A stretch of DNA of 64,000 nt from Streptomyces spinosus (GCF_020400655.1 NZ_JAINRC010000008.1:186001-250000), one strand, 5' to 3'; positions 7,666 through 16,566 are shown, counted from the first letter of the stretch. Numbers and translations are program-made. The notes: generated by a model from the letters alone, not told the origin.

Positions 7666-7729
7666 CTCAGTTGGTTAGAGCAGCTGACTCTTAATCAGCG
7701 GGTCCGGGGTTCGAGTCCCTGGCGGCGCA
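7656..7729 (+). tRNA. tRNA-Lys (anticodon CTT), second copy
   Basis: A 74-nt cloverleaf with anticodon loop CTCTTAA, identical to the minus-strand copy at 231-304. Flanks beyond the tRNA are not similar. A plausible -10 element TAAGGT is at 7635-7640, 15 nt upstream of the tRNA. The 10 bases at its 5' end are also the end of the upstream reading frame. Confidence 0.97.
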
Positions 7730-7737
7730 CGCGAAGG

Positions 7738-7778
7738 AAACGGCGGGTCTGGTTCGAAAGAATCAGGCCCGCCGTTTT
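7738..7778 (+). terminator. Rho-independent terminator of tRNA-Lys
   Basis: A long stem (left AAACGGCGGGTCTGGTT, right AATCAGGCCCGCCGTTTT, with two G-T wobble pairs and a 6-nt loop) ends in a T-run, 8 nt after the tRNA. Confidence 0.85.
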
Positions 7779-7838
7779 CGTATACGAGCAGCCCGTCGCG
7801 TGGCGGCCCGGCCCAGCCGCACGGCCGGCCGGTGCCGG

Positions 7839-9092
7839 TCAGTCACCCACCGCCGGTGTGATCTTCACCGTCCACGCCCCGGAGGCCGTCCGCCCCTCCG
7901 CCTCGACCTGCACCCCCTGCCCGGGCACCGTGAAGCTCTCCCCGAGGGAGACCGGCGCGTCGGCGAGGGGGGCGTAGACCGAGTTCTCCCAGCAGGCCTC
8001 GGTGCGCGGGTGGGCGTCCACGACCTGGATCGGGCCGTCGCCGGACTCGGCGGCGCCGCGTACCCGGTAGACCAGGATGCCCTGCCGGCAGGACATCCGG
8101 TCGTTGCCGGCCGAGTCGCGCGCCTCGAAGGCGAGGGCACTGTCCGGTCCGGTGCGCACCACGGCCAGCTTGACGCCGTGCCCGAGGCCGAAGCCGGGAC
8201 CGTCGCCCGCCCCCGGCGCCGGCACGCCGGGCCCGGCCTCGAGGGGCTCCAGGGTGAGGCGGGTCGGCGCGGTGCCGCGCACGCACACCACCTGGCGCGG
8301 ATCCAGCCAGCCGAGCCGCCACTTGTGCCAGGCGAACAGGTCGGGGGCGAGCCCGAACTGGCTGCCCATCAGGTCCCAGTCACCCACGTAGGTGTCCCAG
8401 TCGCCCTTGCCGTCGACCGGGCGGTGGTAGAGGTCGGGCAGGTCGAAGACATGGCCGGTCTCGTGGGCGAGGACCAGCCGGTCCGGCGGATGGTGCTCGA
8501 ACACGGTGACGACCCGCCGGATGGCGGTGCCGTCGACGTGCAGCGGGGTCTCCAGGTTGACGACCTTCGTGGCGTCCGAGTCGACTCCGGGCGCGTCCGG
8601 GTCGGCGACGAGGTACACGATCGGGTAGCGCGAGAAGTCGACCTCCCTGTCGGCCACGGCGAACGCGTCGCGCAGGTAGGCGGCCCGGTCCTCCGGGTCC
8701 CAGTCCCGCCGCATGGCGTACGACGTCGACGGGCGCGGCATGCGCAGCCAGCGCCCCAGCGGGTGCGGGCGCAGGGTGAACCTGCCGTAGGACGCCTGCG
8801 CGTAGAAGCGGCTGGTGGCCGGGAAGTGGTCGGCGGCGAGTTCGGCGGGGGTGGTGCGCGGGGTGGCGTCCGGGAAGGACAGGAAGATCATCACGGCGTC
8901 CAGCGCACCGGTCGGGCGGGTGTAGGCGGGATTCCAGCTGTCGACGCCCTCCGAATGGTGGGCCTGTGTGCGGTGCAGCGCGCAGGGGGCCGGGGAGAAG
9001 GGCTCGGCGGCCGACGGGCCGCCGAGGATCGAGGTCGCGGCGAGCGCCGACATCGTGGTGCACACGGCGGCGGTGCTGCGCAGCTTGGGCAC
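7839..9092 (-). CDS. Secreted M6-type zinc metalloprotease
   Basis: A 417-residue protein with an N-terminal secretion signal (hydrophobic stretch through about residue 28, ending near PSAAE). The zinc site is HETGH at 210-214, followed by D220 in VFDLPDLY, which fits the M6 (immune inhibitor A-like) pattern HExxHxxxxxD. The DLMGSQFG segment shortly after is also typical. It should cleave extracellular proteins. GTG start at 9092 with GGAGG 8 nt upstream. It is transcribed towards the tRNA terminator, with no obvious operon partner. Substrate and trigger are unknown. Confidence 0.82.
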   Translation of the reverse strand: MPKLRSTAAVCTTMSALAATSILGGPSAAEPFSPAPCALHRTQAHHSEGVDSWNPAYTRPTGALDAVMIFLSFPDATPRTTPAELAADHFPATSRFYAQASYGRFTLRPHPLGRWLRMPRPSTSYAMRRDWDPEDRAAYLRDAFAVADREVDFSRYPIVYLVADPDAPGVDSDATKVVNLETPLHVDGTAIRRVVTVFEHHPPDRLVLAHETGHVFDLPDLYHRPVDGKGDWDTYVGDWDLMGSQFGLAPDLFAWHKWRLGWLDPRQVVCVRGTAPTRLTLEPLEAGPGVPAPGAGDGPGFGLGHGVKLAVVRTGPDSALAFEARDSAGNDRMSCRQGILVYRVRGAAESGDGPIQVVDAHPRTEACWENSVYAPLADAPVSLGESFTVPGQGVQVEAEGRTASGAWTVKITPAVGD

Positions 9093-9428
9093 GGACGTGA
9101 CCTCCGGATGCGGTTCGGGACCCGCACCCAGATTGCTGGCAATCGATGTGTTTTGCCCTGTTTACCTGCACCAGAAGGGTGAACGCGCCCTCATTGCGCC
9201 CCGGCGCGCCCCGGCGCTCGACATCCCCGAAACACTCACGGAACGTCACAACTGGTCGGCGGCCTGAAGAACCCGTCCAGGTGCGGGCAGAAACGATCTG
9301 TCAGAACCTGTGCTGGGTCCGGGACACTGGACACCGGCTGGAAGGGCCCGGAGCCAGCCTCTATGATCGGCACACTTTCCGGCACGGACAGGCACGGACA
9401 CAGATCGAGTGCACTGCGGGAGCGAGCG
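9093..9428. other. Divergent intergenic region with a 14-bp palindrome and a promoter-like element
   Basis: No gene is seen. The perfect palindrome GATTGCTGGCAATC lies at 9131-9144, 39 bp before the metalloprotease start, and could be an operator. For the plus-strand gene, TATGAT at 9362-9367 with TGGAAG 17 bp earlier (9339-9344) resembles a vegetative promoter. Confidence 0.45.
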
Positions 9429-11231
9429 GTGAGCGGAACGTCCGAAGGGCCGACGCCCGCGGCAGACCTCGACCGGTCAGCCGTCACAGACAGTCACTAC
9501 ACCACCTACCACCGTGTCTTCGCGACCGCCCCGCTCGCCATGGCGGTCGTGGCCCCCGGGGGACTCGTCGTCGGTGCCAACGCCGCCCTCGGCGACCTGC
9601 TCGGCGCCGACCCCGGCACCCTCGTCGGACGGGTCGCCGCCGACCTGGTGGACCTGGCCGCCGACGCCCGGACCCGGCACGCCTACCACGAGGTGCTGCG
9701 CGGCCGGCAGGCCCGCCTGCGCTGCACCCGCCGGGTGAAGCACCCCGAGGGACACTCGCTGTGGGTGCAGGTCACCGTCACCCCGCTGACCGGCGAACCC
9801 GGCGTCCTGCTGTCGGTCGCCGACATCAGCTCCCGGCGCGAACTCCAGGCCCGGCTACGGCACTTGCAGATGCACGATCCGGTGACCCGGCTGCCCAACC
9901 GCACACTGTTCTTCGAACGCCTGACGGCCGCGCTGGAGGCCGAGTCGTACGAGGAGGGCGGCACCGGCCGGATCGGCCTGTGCTACCTGGACCTGGACGG
10001 CTTCAAGGCGGTCAACGACACCCTCGGCCACCGCGTCGGCGACCGGCTCCTCGCGGCCGTCGCCGAACGCCTGACCCGGGTCGCCGACGAGACCGGGTAC
10101 GCCCGCGCCGCGACCCCCTTGGTGGCCCGGCTCGGCGGCGACGAGTTCGCGCTGCTGGTGGAGGACTCCACCGGCACCGAACAGCTCGCCGACCTCGCCG
10201 AGTCCGCGCTGAAGGCGCTGGAGGAACCCTTCGACCTGGCCGGCCAGCGGCTCTCGCTGACCGCGTCCATCGGCGTCGTCGAGCGGCACGCGGCCGGCAC
10301 GACGGCCACCGGGCTGATGCAGGCGGCCGACACCACGCTGTACTGGGCGAAGGCCGACGGCAAGGGCCGCTGGACCCTGTTCGACCCCGAGCGCAACGCC
10401 CACCGCATGACCCGTCAGGCGCTGTCCTCCACCCTGCGGCCCGCCATCGAACGCGAGGAATTCGCCCTCGAGTACCAGCCGTTGGTGGCCATGGAGGACG
10501 GCCGGCTCAACGGCGTCGAGGCCCTGATCCGCTGGCACCACCCGCAGTTCGGCACCCTGACGCCGAATCGGTTCATCGGACTGGCCGAGGAGGACGGCTC
10601 GATCGTGCAGCTCGGCCGCTGGGCGCTGCACACCGCCTGCCGGCAGGCCCGCCGCTGGCAGCTGGACCACCCCGGCGAACCGCCCATCTTCGTCAGCGTC
10701 AACGTCGCCGTACGGCAGGTGTGGGACTCGGACCTGGTGGCCGACGTGGCCGAGATCCTCGCCGAGACCGGACTCGCCCCGCAGCTGCTCCAGCTGGAGC
10801 TGACCGAGTCGGCGGTGATGGGCTCGGCCGGACGCCCGCTCCAGGCCCTCCAGGCCCTCAGCGACATGGGTGTGCGCATCGCCATCGACGACTTCGGCAC
10901 CGGCTACTCGAACCTCGCCTACCTCAGCCGGCTGCCGGTCTCCACGCTGAAGCTGGACGGCTCCTTCGTGCGGGGCTTCCAGTACGACGGCGACACGAAG
11001 GCCATCGCCCCCAACCCGGCCGACGAGGTCATCGTGGAGGCGATGATCCAGCTCGCCCACCGGCTCGGTCTGACGGTCACCGCGGAGTGCGTGGAGACCT
11101 CCGCCCAGGCCACCCGGCTGCGCCGGATCGGCTGCGACACCGGGCAGGGCTGGCTGTACTCCCGCCCGGTGCCGCCGGATCGTATCTCCGAGCTGCTGGG
11201 GGCGCAGGCCTACGCGGTCGGCAACCCGTAG
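9429..11231 (+). CDS. PAS-GGDEF-EAL cyclic-di-GMP turnover protein
   Basis: A 600-residue cytoplasmic protein with an N-terminal PAS sensor (about 25-150), a diguanylate cyclase domain (about 155-330, intact RLGGDEFALL near residue 235) and a phosphodiesterase domain (about 340-590, with GVEALIRW, LELTES, DDFGTGYSN and LKLDGSF). Both active sites look intact. The RxxD product-inhibition site expected five residues before GGDEF is absent (AATP there). The GTG at 9429 with GGGAG 6 nt upstream is preferred; an in-frame ATG at 9363 overlaps a promoter-like TATGAT. Domain order and neighbourhood suggest the BldD target CdgA (SCO2817) of S. coelicolor, from memory. The gene ends 22 nt inside the convergent monooxygenase gene. 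Confidence 0.9.
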   Translation: MSGTSEGPTPAADLDRSAVTDSHYTTYHRVFATAPLAMAVVAPGGLVVGANAALGDLLGADPGTLVGRVAADLVDLAADARTRHAYHEVLRGRQARLRCTRRVKHPEGHSLWVQVTVTPLTGEPGVLLSVADISSRRELQARLRHLQMHDPVTRLPNRTLFFERLTAALEAESYEEGGTGRIGLCYLDLDGFKAVNDTLGHRVGDRLLAAVAERLTRVADETGYARAATPLVARLGGDEFALLVEDSTGTEQLADLAESALKALEEPFDLAGQRLSLTASIGVVERHAAGTTATGLMQAADTTLYWAKADGKGRWTLFDPERNAHRMTRQALSSTLRPAIEREEFALEYQPLVAMEDGRLNGVEALIRWHHPQFGTLTPNRFIGLAEEDGSIVQLGRWALHTACRQARRWQLDHPGEPPIFVSVNVAVRQVWDSDLVADVAEILAETGLAPQLLQLELTESAVMGSAGRPLQALQALSDMGVRIAIDDFGTGYSNLAYLSRLPVSTLKLDGSFVRGFQYDGDTKAIAPNPADEVIVEAMIQLAHRLGLTVTAECVETSAQATRLRRIGCDTGQGWLYSRPVPPDRISELLGAQAYAVGNP

Positions 11232-12307
11232 GCGTCCGCGATCAGTTCGTAGGAGCGCATGCGGAGTTCACCGCGGTGCGCGTGCGAGGTGATCATCAGC
11301 TCGTCGGCACCGGTGCGCTTGTGCAGGTCGTCCAGTCCGGCGCGGACCTCGTCGGCCGTGCCCTGCACGATGTTGGCCGTCCAGGAGGCGGCGAACTCCT
11401 CCTCCATCGGGCTGAACTCGTGCCGCTCGGCCTCCTCCGGGTCGGGGAACAGACCGGGGCGGCCGGTGCGCAGCCGGATCATGTTCAGCGCCATCGCCCT
11501 GCTCTGCCGGCGGGCCTCCCGCTCGTCGTCCGTGGCGAGGGCGGAGACGCCGATGAGGGCGTACGGCTCGGAGAGGACGCCGGAGGGCCGGAAGGTCTCC
11601 CGGTACAGGTCGAGCGCCGGGATGGTGTTCTGCGCGGAGAAGTGGTGCGCGAAGGCGAACGGCAGGCCGAGCAGACCGGCCAGGCGCGCGCTGAAGCCGG
11701 AGGAACCGAGCAGCCAGACCGGCGGCCGGTGCGCGGACTGGACCCCGCCGGGGGCGCTGCCCTGGACGGGCCCCGGGATCGCGTGGATGCGGCGGTAGGG
11801 GTGGCCGTCCGGGAAGTCGTCGTCCAGGAACCGGGTCAGCTCCGCGAGCTGCTGCGGGAAGTCGTCGGCGCCCTCGTTGAGGGTGTCGGTGCGGCGCAGG
11901 GCCGCGGCCGTCGCCCCGTCCGTGCCCGGCGCCCGGCCGAGGCCCAGGTCGATCCGGCCCGGGGCCAGCGCCTCCAGCGTGCCGAACTGCTCGGCGATCA
12001 CCAGCGGGGCGTGGTTGGGCAGCATGACACCGCCCGAGCCGAGCCGGATGCGGTCGGTGTGGGCGGCGAGGTGGGCGAGGATCACGGCGGGGGAGGAGGA
12101 GGCCACACCGGGCATGGAGTGGTGCTCGGCGACCCAGTACCGGTGGAAGCCGCGGGACTCCGTGAACCGCGCGAGCGCGACGCTGGTGCGCAGGGCGTCG
12201 GTGGCGGTACTGCCCGCGCCGACGGTCACCAGGTCCAGTACGGAGAGGGGGGCGGGGGCGGTACCGAGCGCGGTGCCCCGGATCTCGTCTGCCTCGTCTG
12301 CCGACAC
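11210..12307 (-). CDS. LLM-class flavin-dependent oxidoreductase (luciferase-like)
   Basis: A 365-residue cytoplasmic protein of the bacterial luciferase-like monooxygenase superfamily that should use reduced flavin. Typical segments are YWVAEHHSMPG near residue 60, IRLGSGGVMLPNHAPLVIAEQFG and GRIDLGLGRAPG, and a central HRPPVWLLGSSGFSARLAG. GTG start at 12307 with AGGAGG 8 nt upstream. Its 3' end overlaps the convergent cyclic-di-GMP gene by 22 nt, so the two messages can form an antisense pair. It lies 97 bp downstream of the helicase gene. The substrate cannot be predicted. Confidence 0.88.
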   Translation of the reverse strand: MSADEADEIRGTALGTAPAPLSVLDLVTVGAGSTATDALRTSVALARFTESRGFHRYWVAEHHSMPGVASSSPAVILAHLAAHTDRIRLGSGGVMLPNHAPLVIAEQFGTLEALAPGRIDLGLGRAPGTDGATAAALRRTDTLNEGADDFPQQLAELTRFLDDDFPDGHPYRRIHAIPGPVQGSAPGGVQSAHRPPVWLLGSSGFSARLAGLLGLPFAFAHHFSAQNTIPALDLYRETFRPSGVLSEPYALIGVSALATDDEREARRQSRAMALNMIRLRTGRPGLFPDPEEAERHEFSPMEEEFAASWTANIVQGTADEVRAGLDDLHKRTGADELMITSHAHRGELRMRSYELIADAYGLPTA

Positions 12308-12404
12308 GGTGTGCGCCTCCTGATGCGAGCGTGGGCTGTCCGTGAACCCCTAACAGGAGAGAGTCCCCGCTTATTCCCCCCGGGCGGAGGCGGTGGGGCA
12401 TGGC

Positions 12405-13742
12405 TCAGGGGTGCCAGGTGACGCGGTGTTCTCCCAGGTGGGAGAGGACCGCGTGGTTCGCCTCCCAGCCGTCCGGGAATTTCACCAGCGTTCCCAGCTG
12501 GACCGGTTCCGTGGAGGGGTAGTCGTCCAGCAGGTCGGTCACCCCGGCGCGGCAGATCATGATGCAGGCGTGGCGGTGGCGGGAGGCCAGGACGCACAGG
12601 CGGCCCGTCTCCAGGTGGAAGGCGGTGGCGTCGGGGCGGCCGGAGAGCGGGTGCAGCACGACCGTGACGTCGTACTCGCGGCCCTGGAGGCGGTTCGCCG
12701 TGTCGACGGTCACGTCCGGGACGCCGGCGTCGGCGAGGGCCGCGCGGACCGCCGCCGCCTGGTCGCGGTGGGCCGTGCCCACGGCGATCCGGTCGGCCGT
12801 GAGGGGGACGGGGTCCGGCGCACGCTCGGACGTGGCCGCGCCGCCCCGGTCCAGCAGCCGGCGGACCACCGCCGCCACCGCCCGCACCGCCTCCGGGTCC
12901 GTGCGCGGGGTGTGCCGGGCGGGCAGCTCCAGCAGGCCCCATCCGGACTCCGCGGCCTCGTCGATCACCCGGTCCGGGCCGGAGCCGTCGGAGGGGACGG
13001 CGAAGGTCAGCCGGCGGTCCCCGTGGGACGTGCCGCTGCGGAACGGGGTGTACGGGTAGAACGCGTCCGAGACCAGCGGCGCCGCCGAGGCCGGAAGGCG
13101 CCACGAGACCGGCAGGCGGTGCTGGGGGAGGTCCGGGTTGTGGGCCAGGAGGGTGGTGACCGCCGAGGCCGAGGGGTCGTACGGCAGACCGGCCCACTGC
13201 TCGCTGCCGACGATGGAGAAGGGGTCCAGCTGGCCCGGGTCGCCCACGAACAACGCCCGTTCGAACAGGCCGGCCACGGCGAGCAGGGAGTCGGAGCGCA
13301 TCTGGTACGCCTCGTCCACGATCGCGTGCCGCCAGGGCTCGTCCACCTTCACGTGCGCCCACTTGGCGGCCGTGGACAGCACGACCGGCAGCCCGTTCAG
13401 GTCCGCCGCCTTCGCTGACGTGCGGACCTGCGGCAGGGCGTCCAGCGCCGCGTCGTACGCGTCGGTGTCGCTGCTGTGCAGACGGCCGACGGGCAGCTCC
13501 GGGTCCTTCTCGGCCAGCCGCAGGACCAGGTCGTCCACCTGGGCGTTCGTCTGGGCCACCACCATCAGGGGGCGTCCCGCGCCGGCGAGTTCCAGGGCCG
13601 CGCGGACCACCAGCGTCGACTTGCCGGCGCCCGGCGGCGAGTCCACGACCACGCCCCGTTCGGCGCCGTGCAGGGTGTCGTGGAGGATCGCGTCGGTGGC
13701 GCGGCCGGCCGCGGCTCCGGGATCGAAGTCGACGGTCGTCAC
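12405..13742 (-). CDS. SF1 helicase (AAA, Dna2/UPF1-like)
   Basis: A 445-residue ATP-dependent nucleic-acid motor. Walker A SPPGAGKST is at about 35-43, motif II VDEAYQ at about 142-147, motif III GDPGQLD at about 167-173, and late motifs TANRLQGREYDVTVV and ASRHRH provide the UvrD_C_2-type C-terminal half. GTG start at 13742 with GAGGAGG upstream, sharing bases with the TGA of the preceding gene (GTGA overlap), so it is translationally coupled. It forms a three-gene set with an unknown protein and a RecB-type nuclease, which points to DNA processing, repair or defence. Confidence 0.88.
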   Translation of the reverse strand: MTTVDFDPGAAAGRATDAILHDTLHGAERGVVVDSPPGAGKSTLVVRAALELAGAGRPLMVVAQTNAQVDDLVLRLAEKDPELPVGRLHSSDTDAYDAALDALPQVRTSAKAADLNGLPVVLSTAAKWAHVKVDEPWRHAIVDEAYQMRSDSLLAVAGLFERALFVGDPGQLDPFSIVGSEQWAGLPYDPSASAVTTLLAHNPDLPQHRLPVSWRLPASAAPLVSDAFYPYTPFRSGTSHGDRRLTFAVPSDGSGPDRVIDEAAESGWGLLELPARHTPRTDPEAVRAVAAVVRRLLDRGGAATSERAPDPVPLTADRIAVGTAHRDQAAAVRAALADAGVPDVTVDTANRLQGREYDVTVVLHPLSGRPDATAFHLETGRLCVLASRHRHACIMICRAGVTDLLDDYPSTEPVQLGTLVKFPDGWEANHAVLSHLGEHRVTWHP

Positions 13743-15328
13743 AGCACGTCCTCCTCGGTCACGGTGTCGGGGGCCTCCGGTGCCGGTTCGCCCGGCGGGC
13801 CGCCGTGCGTCCACGGGGTCTGCTCCGGGTCGGGCAGCTTCGCGCCGCCGCGCTGCTCGTGCTCGAACAGGGTGAAGCAGACCCGGTCGCCCTTCTCCGG
13901 CACCGAGCCGGGCTCCGGCTCCTTCCCGCGGCCCATCTTGTCCAGTACGCGCAGGACCAGCACACCGTCGGCCTCCTGGCCGACGAACTCCGCCGACTGC
14001 GGCTTGCCGCCCAGCGAGCGGTACACCTTCGCCCGCTGAGCCAGATGCGGCCGGTCCTCGGTGCGGACCGTCACCAGCGGGCGCGGGCTGGGCCGCCTGC
14101 CCTCGCTGTACGCCATCACCACGTCGGTCACCTCGCCCGCGAACGCCTCCCCGGCCAGCCGCCGCCCCGCCATCACCAGCGGGTCGTCCAGCGCCTCCTG
14201 CGCCTCCAGCCGGGCCTGCTCGCGCTCGCGCGTGGCCAGCTTGTTCGCCGCCGTCACCGCGTCGTCCCGGCGCGGCTGCGGCGGCTCACCGGCCAGCACC
14301 CGGTCCCGGTGCCCGGTGAACGACCAGCGGTCCCGGGTCCAGCGCCCCTCCACGTGCGCGCCCTCCGGCAGCGCCCGCAGCAGGTCCAGCCCCCGCCAGA
14401 CCGCGTCCCAGGTGGGCCGGGTACGGCTCTCGACCAGGTCGCGGACCTCCCGCTCGGCTCGGCCGAGCGCCGCCAGCCGGTCGTCGGCCTCCAGCGGGTC
14501 CTCGGCGGCGGCCAGGGCCGTCCGCGCGCGGTCGTAGCGTTCGATCGCCGGGGCCAGCAGCCTGTTGTCGAACGCCGGGTCGGTGGCGGGGCCGGCGGGC
14601 GGGCAGAGCAGCTGTCCGTCGGCGTCCCTGGCGAGTTCGGCCCGGCGGGCCGCCTCGGCGCCGGTCAGGCCCTCCGGGGGGTCGATCCAGGCCAGCAGCG
14701 CGCCGAGGTGTTCGTCCTCCAGCCCGGACTGGCCGGTCGCCCAGTGCCGGGACAGCACATCGGTCAGGGCCAGCAGCAGCGAGGAGCCCGGGACCCGGGC
14801 CCGCTCGCCGTAGTGGGTCAGCCAGCGGCCGAGCAACGGCACCCGGGGCGGCGCCGGGTAGGGCGCGTCCGGGTCCTGCTCGGCGGTGCGCCGGAACCGC
14901 ATCGAGCGGCCCAGCAGCCGTACGAAGTCCAGACCCGTGCGGCTCGGCACGATCAGCTGGGGGGCGTCCGCGCACAGTTCGGCCGCCACCTTGACCCGCT
15001 TGCCGGTCTCCGGGTCGGTCTCGGTGCGCTCGGCCGCCTCCACGGAGCCGGCGTACGCGTCGATGTAGGGCAGGACGACGTCGGCAAGGTCGGCGAGGAA
15101 CGTGAAGCGCAGATCGCGGTCCCGGGGCTGCGGTACGACGAGCAGCCGGGGCGCGTCCCGGTCGGTGCCGACCAGTGCGCCGAGCGGGGCGCCCGTCTCA
15201 CCGGCCGTGGTGAGCGGCACGAACACCAGCGGGTGGCGGGACAGGTGCCGGTGGCGGACGGTCGCGGCGGGCTGCGCCCGGCCCGTGCCGACGGCCTCCA
15301 GCCGGGCGAGGGCGGTGATCAGGGACAC
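13739..15328 (-). CDS. Unknown 529-aa protein coupled to helicase and nuclease
   Basis: I do not recognise this family. There is no signal peptide, membrane helix or obvious catalytic motif. The N-terminal 80 residues look like an alpha/beta domain (HPLVFVPLTTAGETG and LRFTFLADLADVVLPYIDAY). The centre is rich in charged helices, and the last 60 residues are acidic and Pro-rich. GTG start at 15328 overlaps the nuclease stop by 10 nt, and the TGA at 13739 overlaps the helicase start. Its position between a nuclease and a helicase suggests a structural or DNA-binding subunit of one complex; this is inference from operon structure only. Confidence 0.8.
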   Translation of the reverse strand: MSLITALARLEAVGTGRAQPAATVRHRHLSRHPLVFVPLTTAGETGAPLGALVGTDRDAPRLLVVPQPRDRDLRFTFLADLADVVLPYIDAYAGSVEAAERTETDPETGKRVKVAAELCADAPQLIVPSRTGLDFVRLLGRSMRFRRTAEQDPDAPYPAPPRVPLLGRWLTHYGERARVPGSSLLLALTDVLSRHWATGQSGLEDEHLGALLAWIDPPEGLTGAEAARRAELARDADGQLLCPPAGPATDPAFDNRLLAPAIERYDRARTALAAAEDPLEADDRLAALGRAEREVRDLVESRTRPTWDAVWRGLDLLRALPEGAHVEGRWTRDRWSFTGHRDRVLAGEPPQPRRDDAVTAANKLATREREQARLEAQEALDDPLVMAGRRLAGEAFAGEVTDVVMAYSEGRRPSPRPLVTVRTEDRPHLAQRAKVYRSLGGKPQSAEFVGQEADGVLVLRVLDKMGRGKEPEPGSVPEKGDRVCFTLFEHEQRGGAKLPDPEQTPWTHGGPPGEPAPEAPDTVTEEDVL

Positions 15329-16566
15329 GAAACCGCCTCCCCGGCTTCCCGGGCCTCGGCGGCTTCCCGGGCCTCCCGCAGCGCCTCCGCGCGCAGGGCC
15401 GCCGCCCGGCGCAGCGCGGCCACCGCCGGGTCGTCAGGGTCGCCGCTCACGCCGTGGGCCGCCGCCAGGACCTCCTCGACCGTGGCGAGCCCGCCGAGCT
15501 CGGCCCGCAGCGGCCGGCCGAGCCGGGTGACCGCGCCGGTCGCGCGGGCCCGATCCCGGCAGTGGAAGGCCAGTTCGCAGGCGGACAGGCACTCGGGCGC
15601 GTACGTCGCCGGCACCGCCTCCACGGCCGCCGTGAGCTCCTCGGCGGGCAGGTCGGGCGCGAAGCACGTGCCCTCGGGCAGCGCGTCGGCGATCTCCTCG
15701 ACGCGGGTGAGCCGGGCCAGCTGGCGGGCGGTGACCGCGCGCTGCTTGCGGACGTCCACGGCGGAGGCCGCGGGCAGGTTGGAGAAGTCCTTCGGGCACA
15801 CCAGCAGCACCTGGTGGCGCACCCGCGGCACCGGAGCGCCTGCCGGGGCGGGCGCGTCCGGCTCCGCGCCGAGACGCTTCGCGACCTCCTCCAGGGCGAG
15901 CACGTACACCGCCGCCTGGCGGGCCGCCGCGCCCACCTTCGCCGGGTCCGCCGCGCCGTCCACCATGGGGAAGGACTTGATCTCCACGACCGACCAGCTG
16001 CCGTCCGGGTGCACCACGACCGCGTCGGGCTCCAGGAAGGCGAGCGAACCGGCCACGTCCAGGGCGAGCATCGGATGGTCCAGCAGCGTCCAGCCGCCGG
16101 CCCGCGTGGCCTCGCGCAGCGCCAGCGCCGTACGGGCCGTGCGCCCCTCGGGGCCGTGCGCGGTCAGATCGGGCACGGCCGCCGTGGCGGGCGGTTCGGC
16201 GCCGGGGTCCAGCCGGGCGTGCGCCAGCCGCAGCAGTTCGGCGCCGCCGTCCGCCTTGACCCGCGCCTCGAACGCGTTGCCCCGGGTCAGCGCGAACTGC
16301 GACTGGCCGAAACCGGCCGGCGCGCCCAGCGCACCGGCCAGCCGGGCCTTGTCCACTCCGGCGCCGTCCAGGATCGCCCGCCGGGAACAGCCCGGGTTGG
16401 CGGCCAGCGCCGCGAGGGCGCGGGCGTCCAGGGCCTTGGCCGGTACGTCGGGACCGCGCAGCTCAGCGAGCCGGTGCCGGAGCCCCTTCGCCCGCGTCAC
16501 TGGGGGAGGCGTCCGGTCCGGCCGCGGGGTCGAGCCGCGACTCGCGCTGCCGTGGAATTCGCTCAC
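15319..16566 (-). CDS. RecB/Cas4-like PD-(D/E)XK nuclease with probable 4Fe-4S cluster
   Basis: A 415-residue protein. The nuclease core reads GNAFEARV (about 96-103), D181 in FLEPDAVVV, E195 and K197 in VVEIKSF, and the RecB-family QxxxY motif QAAVY at 217-221. Cys60, Cys326, Cys330 and Cys336 (one N-terminal, then C-x3-C-x5-C) resemble the iron-sulphur staple of AddB and Cas4 nucleases. GTG at 16566 is chosen because third-position G/C is higher in this frame from there; it overlaps the PAP2 gene by 104 nt, and GTG 16500 is an alternative. It should cut or resect DNA with the coupled helicase. Confidence 0.8.
   Translation of the reverse strand: MSEFHGSASRGSTPRPDRTPPPVTRAKGLRHRLAELRGPDVPAKALDARALAALAANPGCSRRAILDGAGVDKARLAGALGAPAGFGQSQFALTRGNAFEARVKADGGAELLRLAHARLDPGAEPPATAAVPDLTAHGPEGRTARTALALREATRAGGWTLLDHPMLALDVAGSLAFLEPDAVVVHPDGSWSVVEIKSFPMVDGAADPAKVGAAARQAAVYVLALEEVAKRLGAEPDAPAPAGAPVPRVRHQVLLVCPKDFSNLPAASAVDVRKQRAVTARQLARLTRVEEIADALPEGTCFAPDLPAEELTAAVEAVPATYAPECLSACELAFHCRDRARATGAVTRLGRPLRAELGGLATVEEVLAAAHGVSGDPDDPAVAALRRAAALRAEALREAREAAEAREAGEAVSCP

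Noticed and set aside
231..7729. Integrated element at tRNA-Lys
   Set aside because: No integrase, excisionase or partial tRNA duplication was seen; both tRNAs are complete and the genes between look like ordinary metabolism.
9240..9428. BldD binding site before the PAS-GGDEF-EAL gene
   Set aside because: Only weak partial matches (for example around 9246-9258) to the BldD consensus were found, not enough to annotate.
9146..12421. Very long plus-strand frame across the cyclic-di-GMP gene and the monooxygenase gene
   Set aside because: It is out of frame with the GGDEF-EAL protein and antisense to the monooxygenase; no domain is recognisable.
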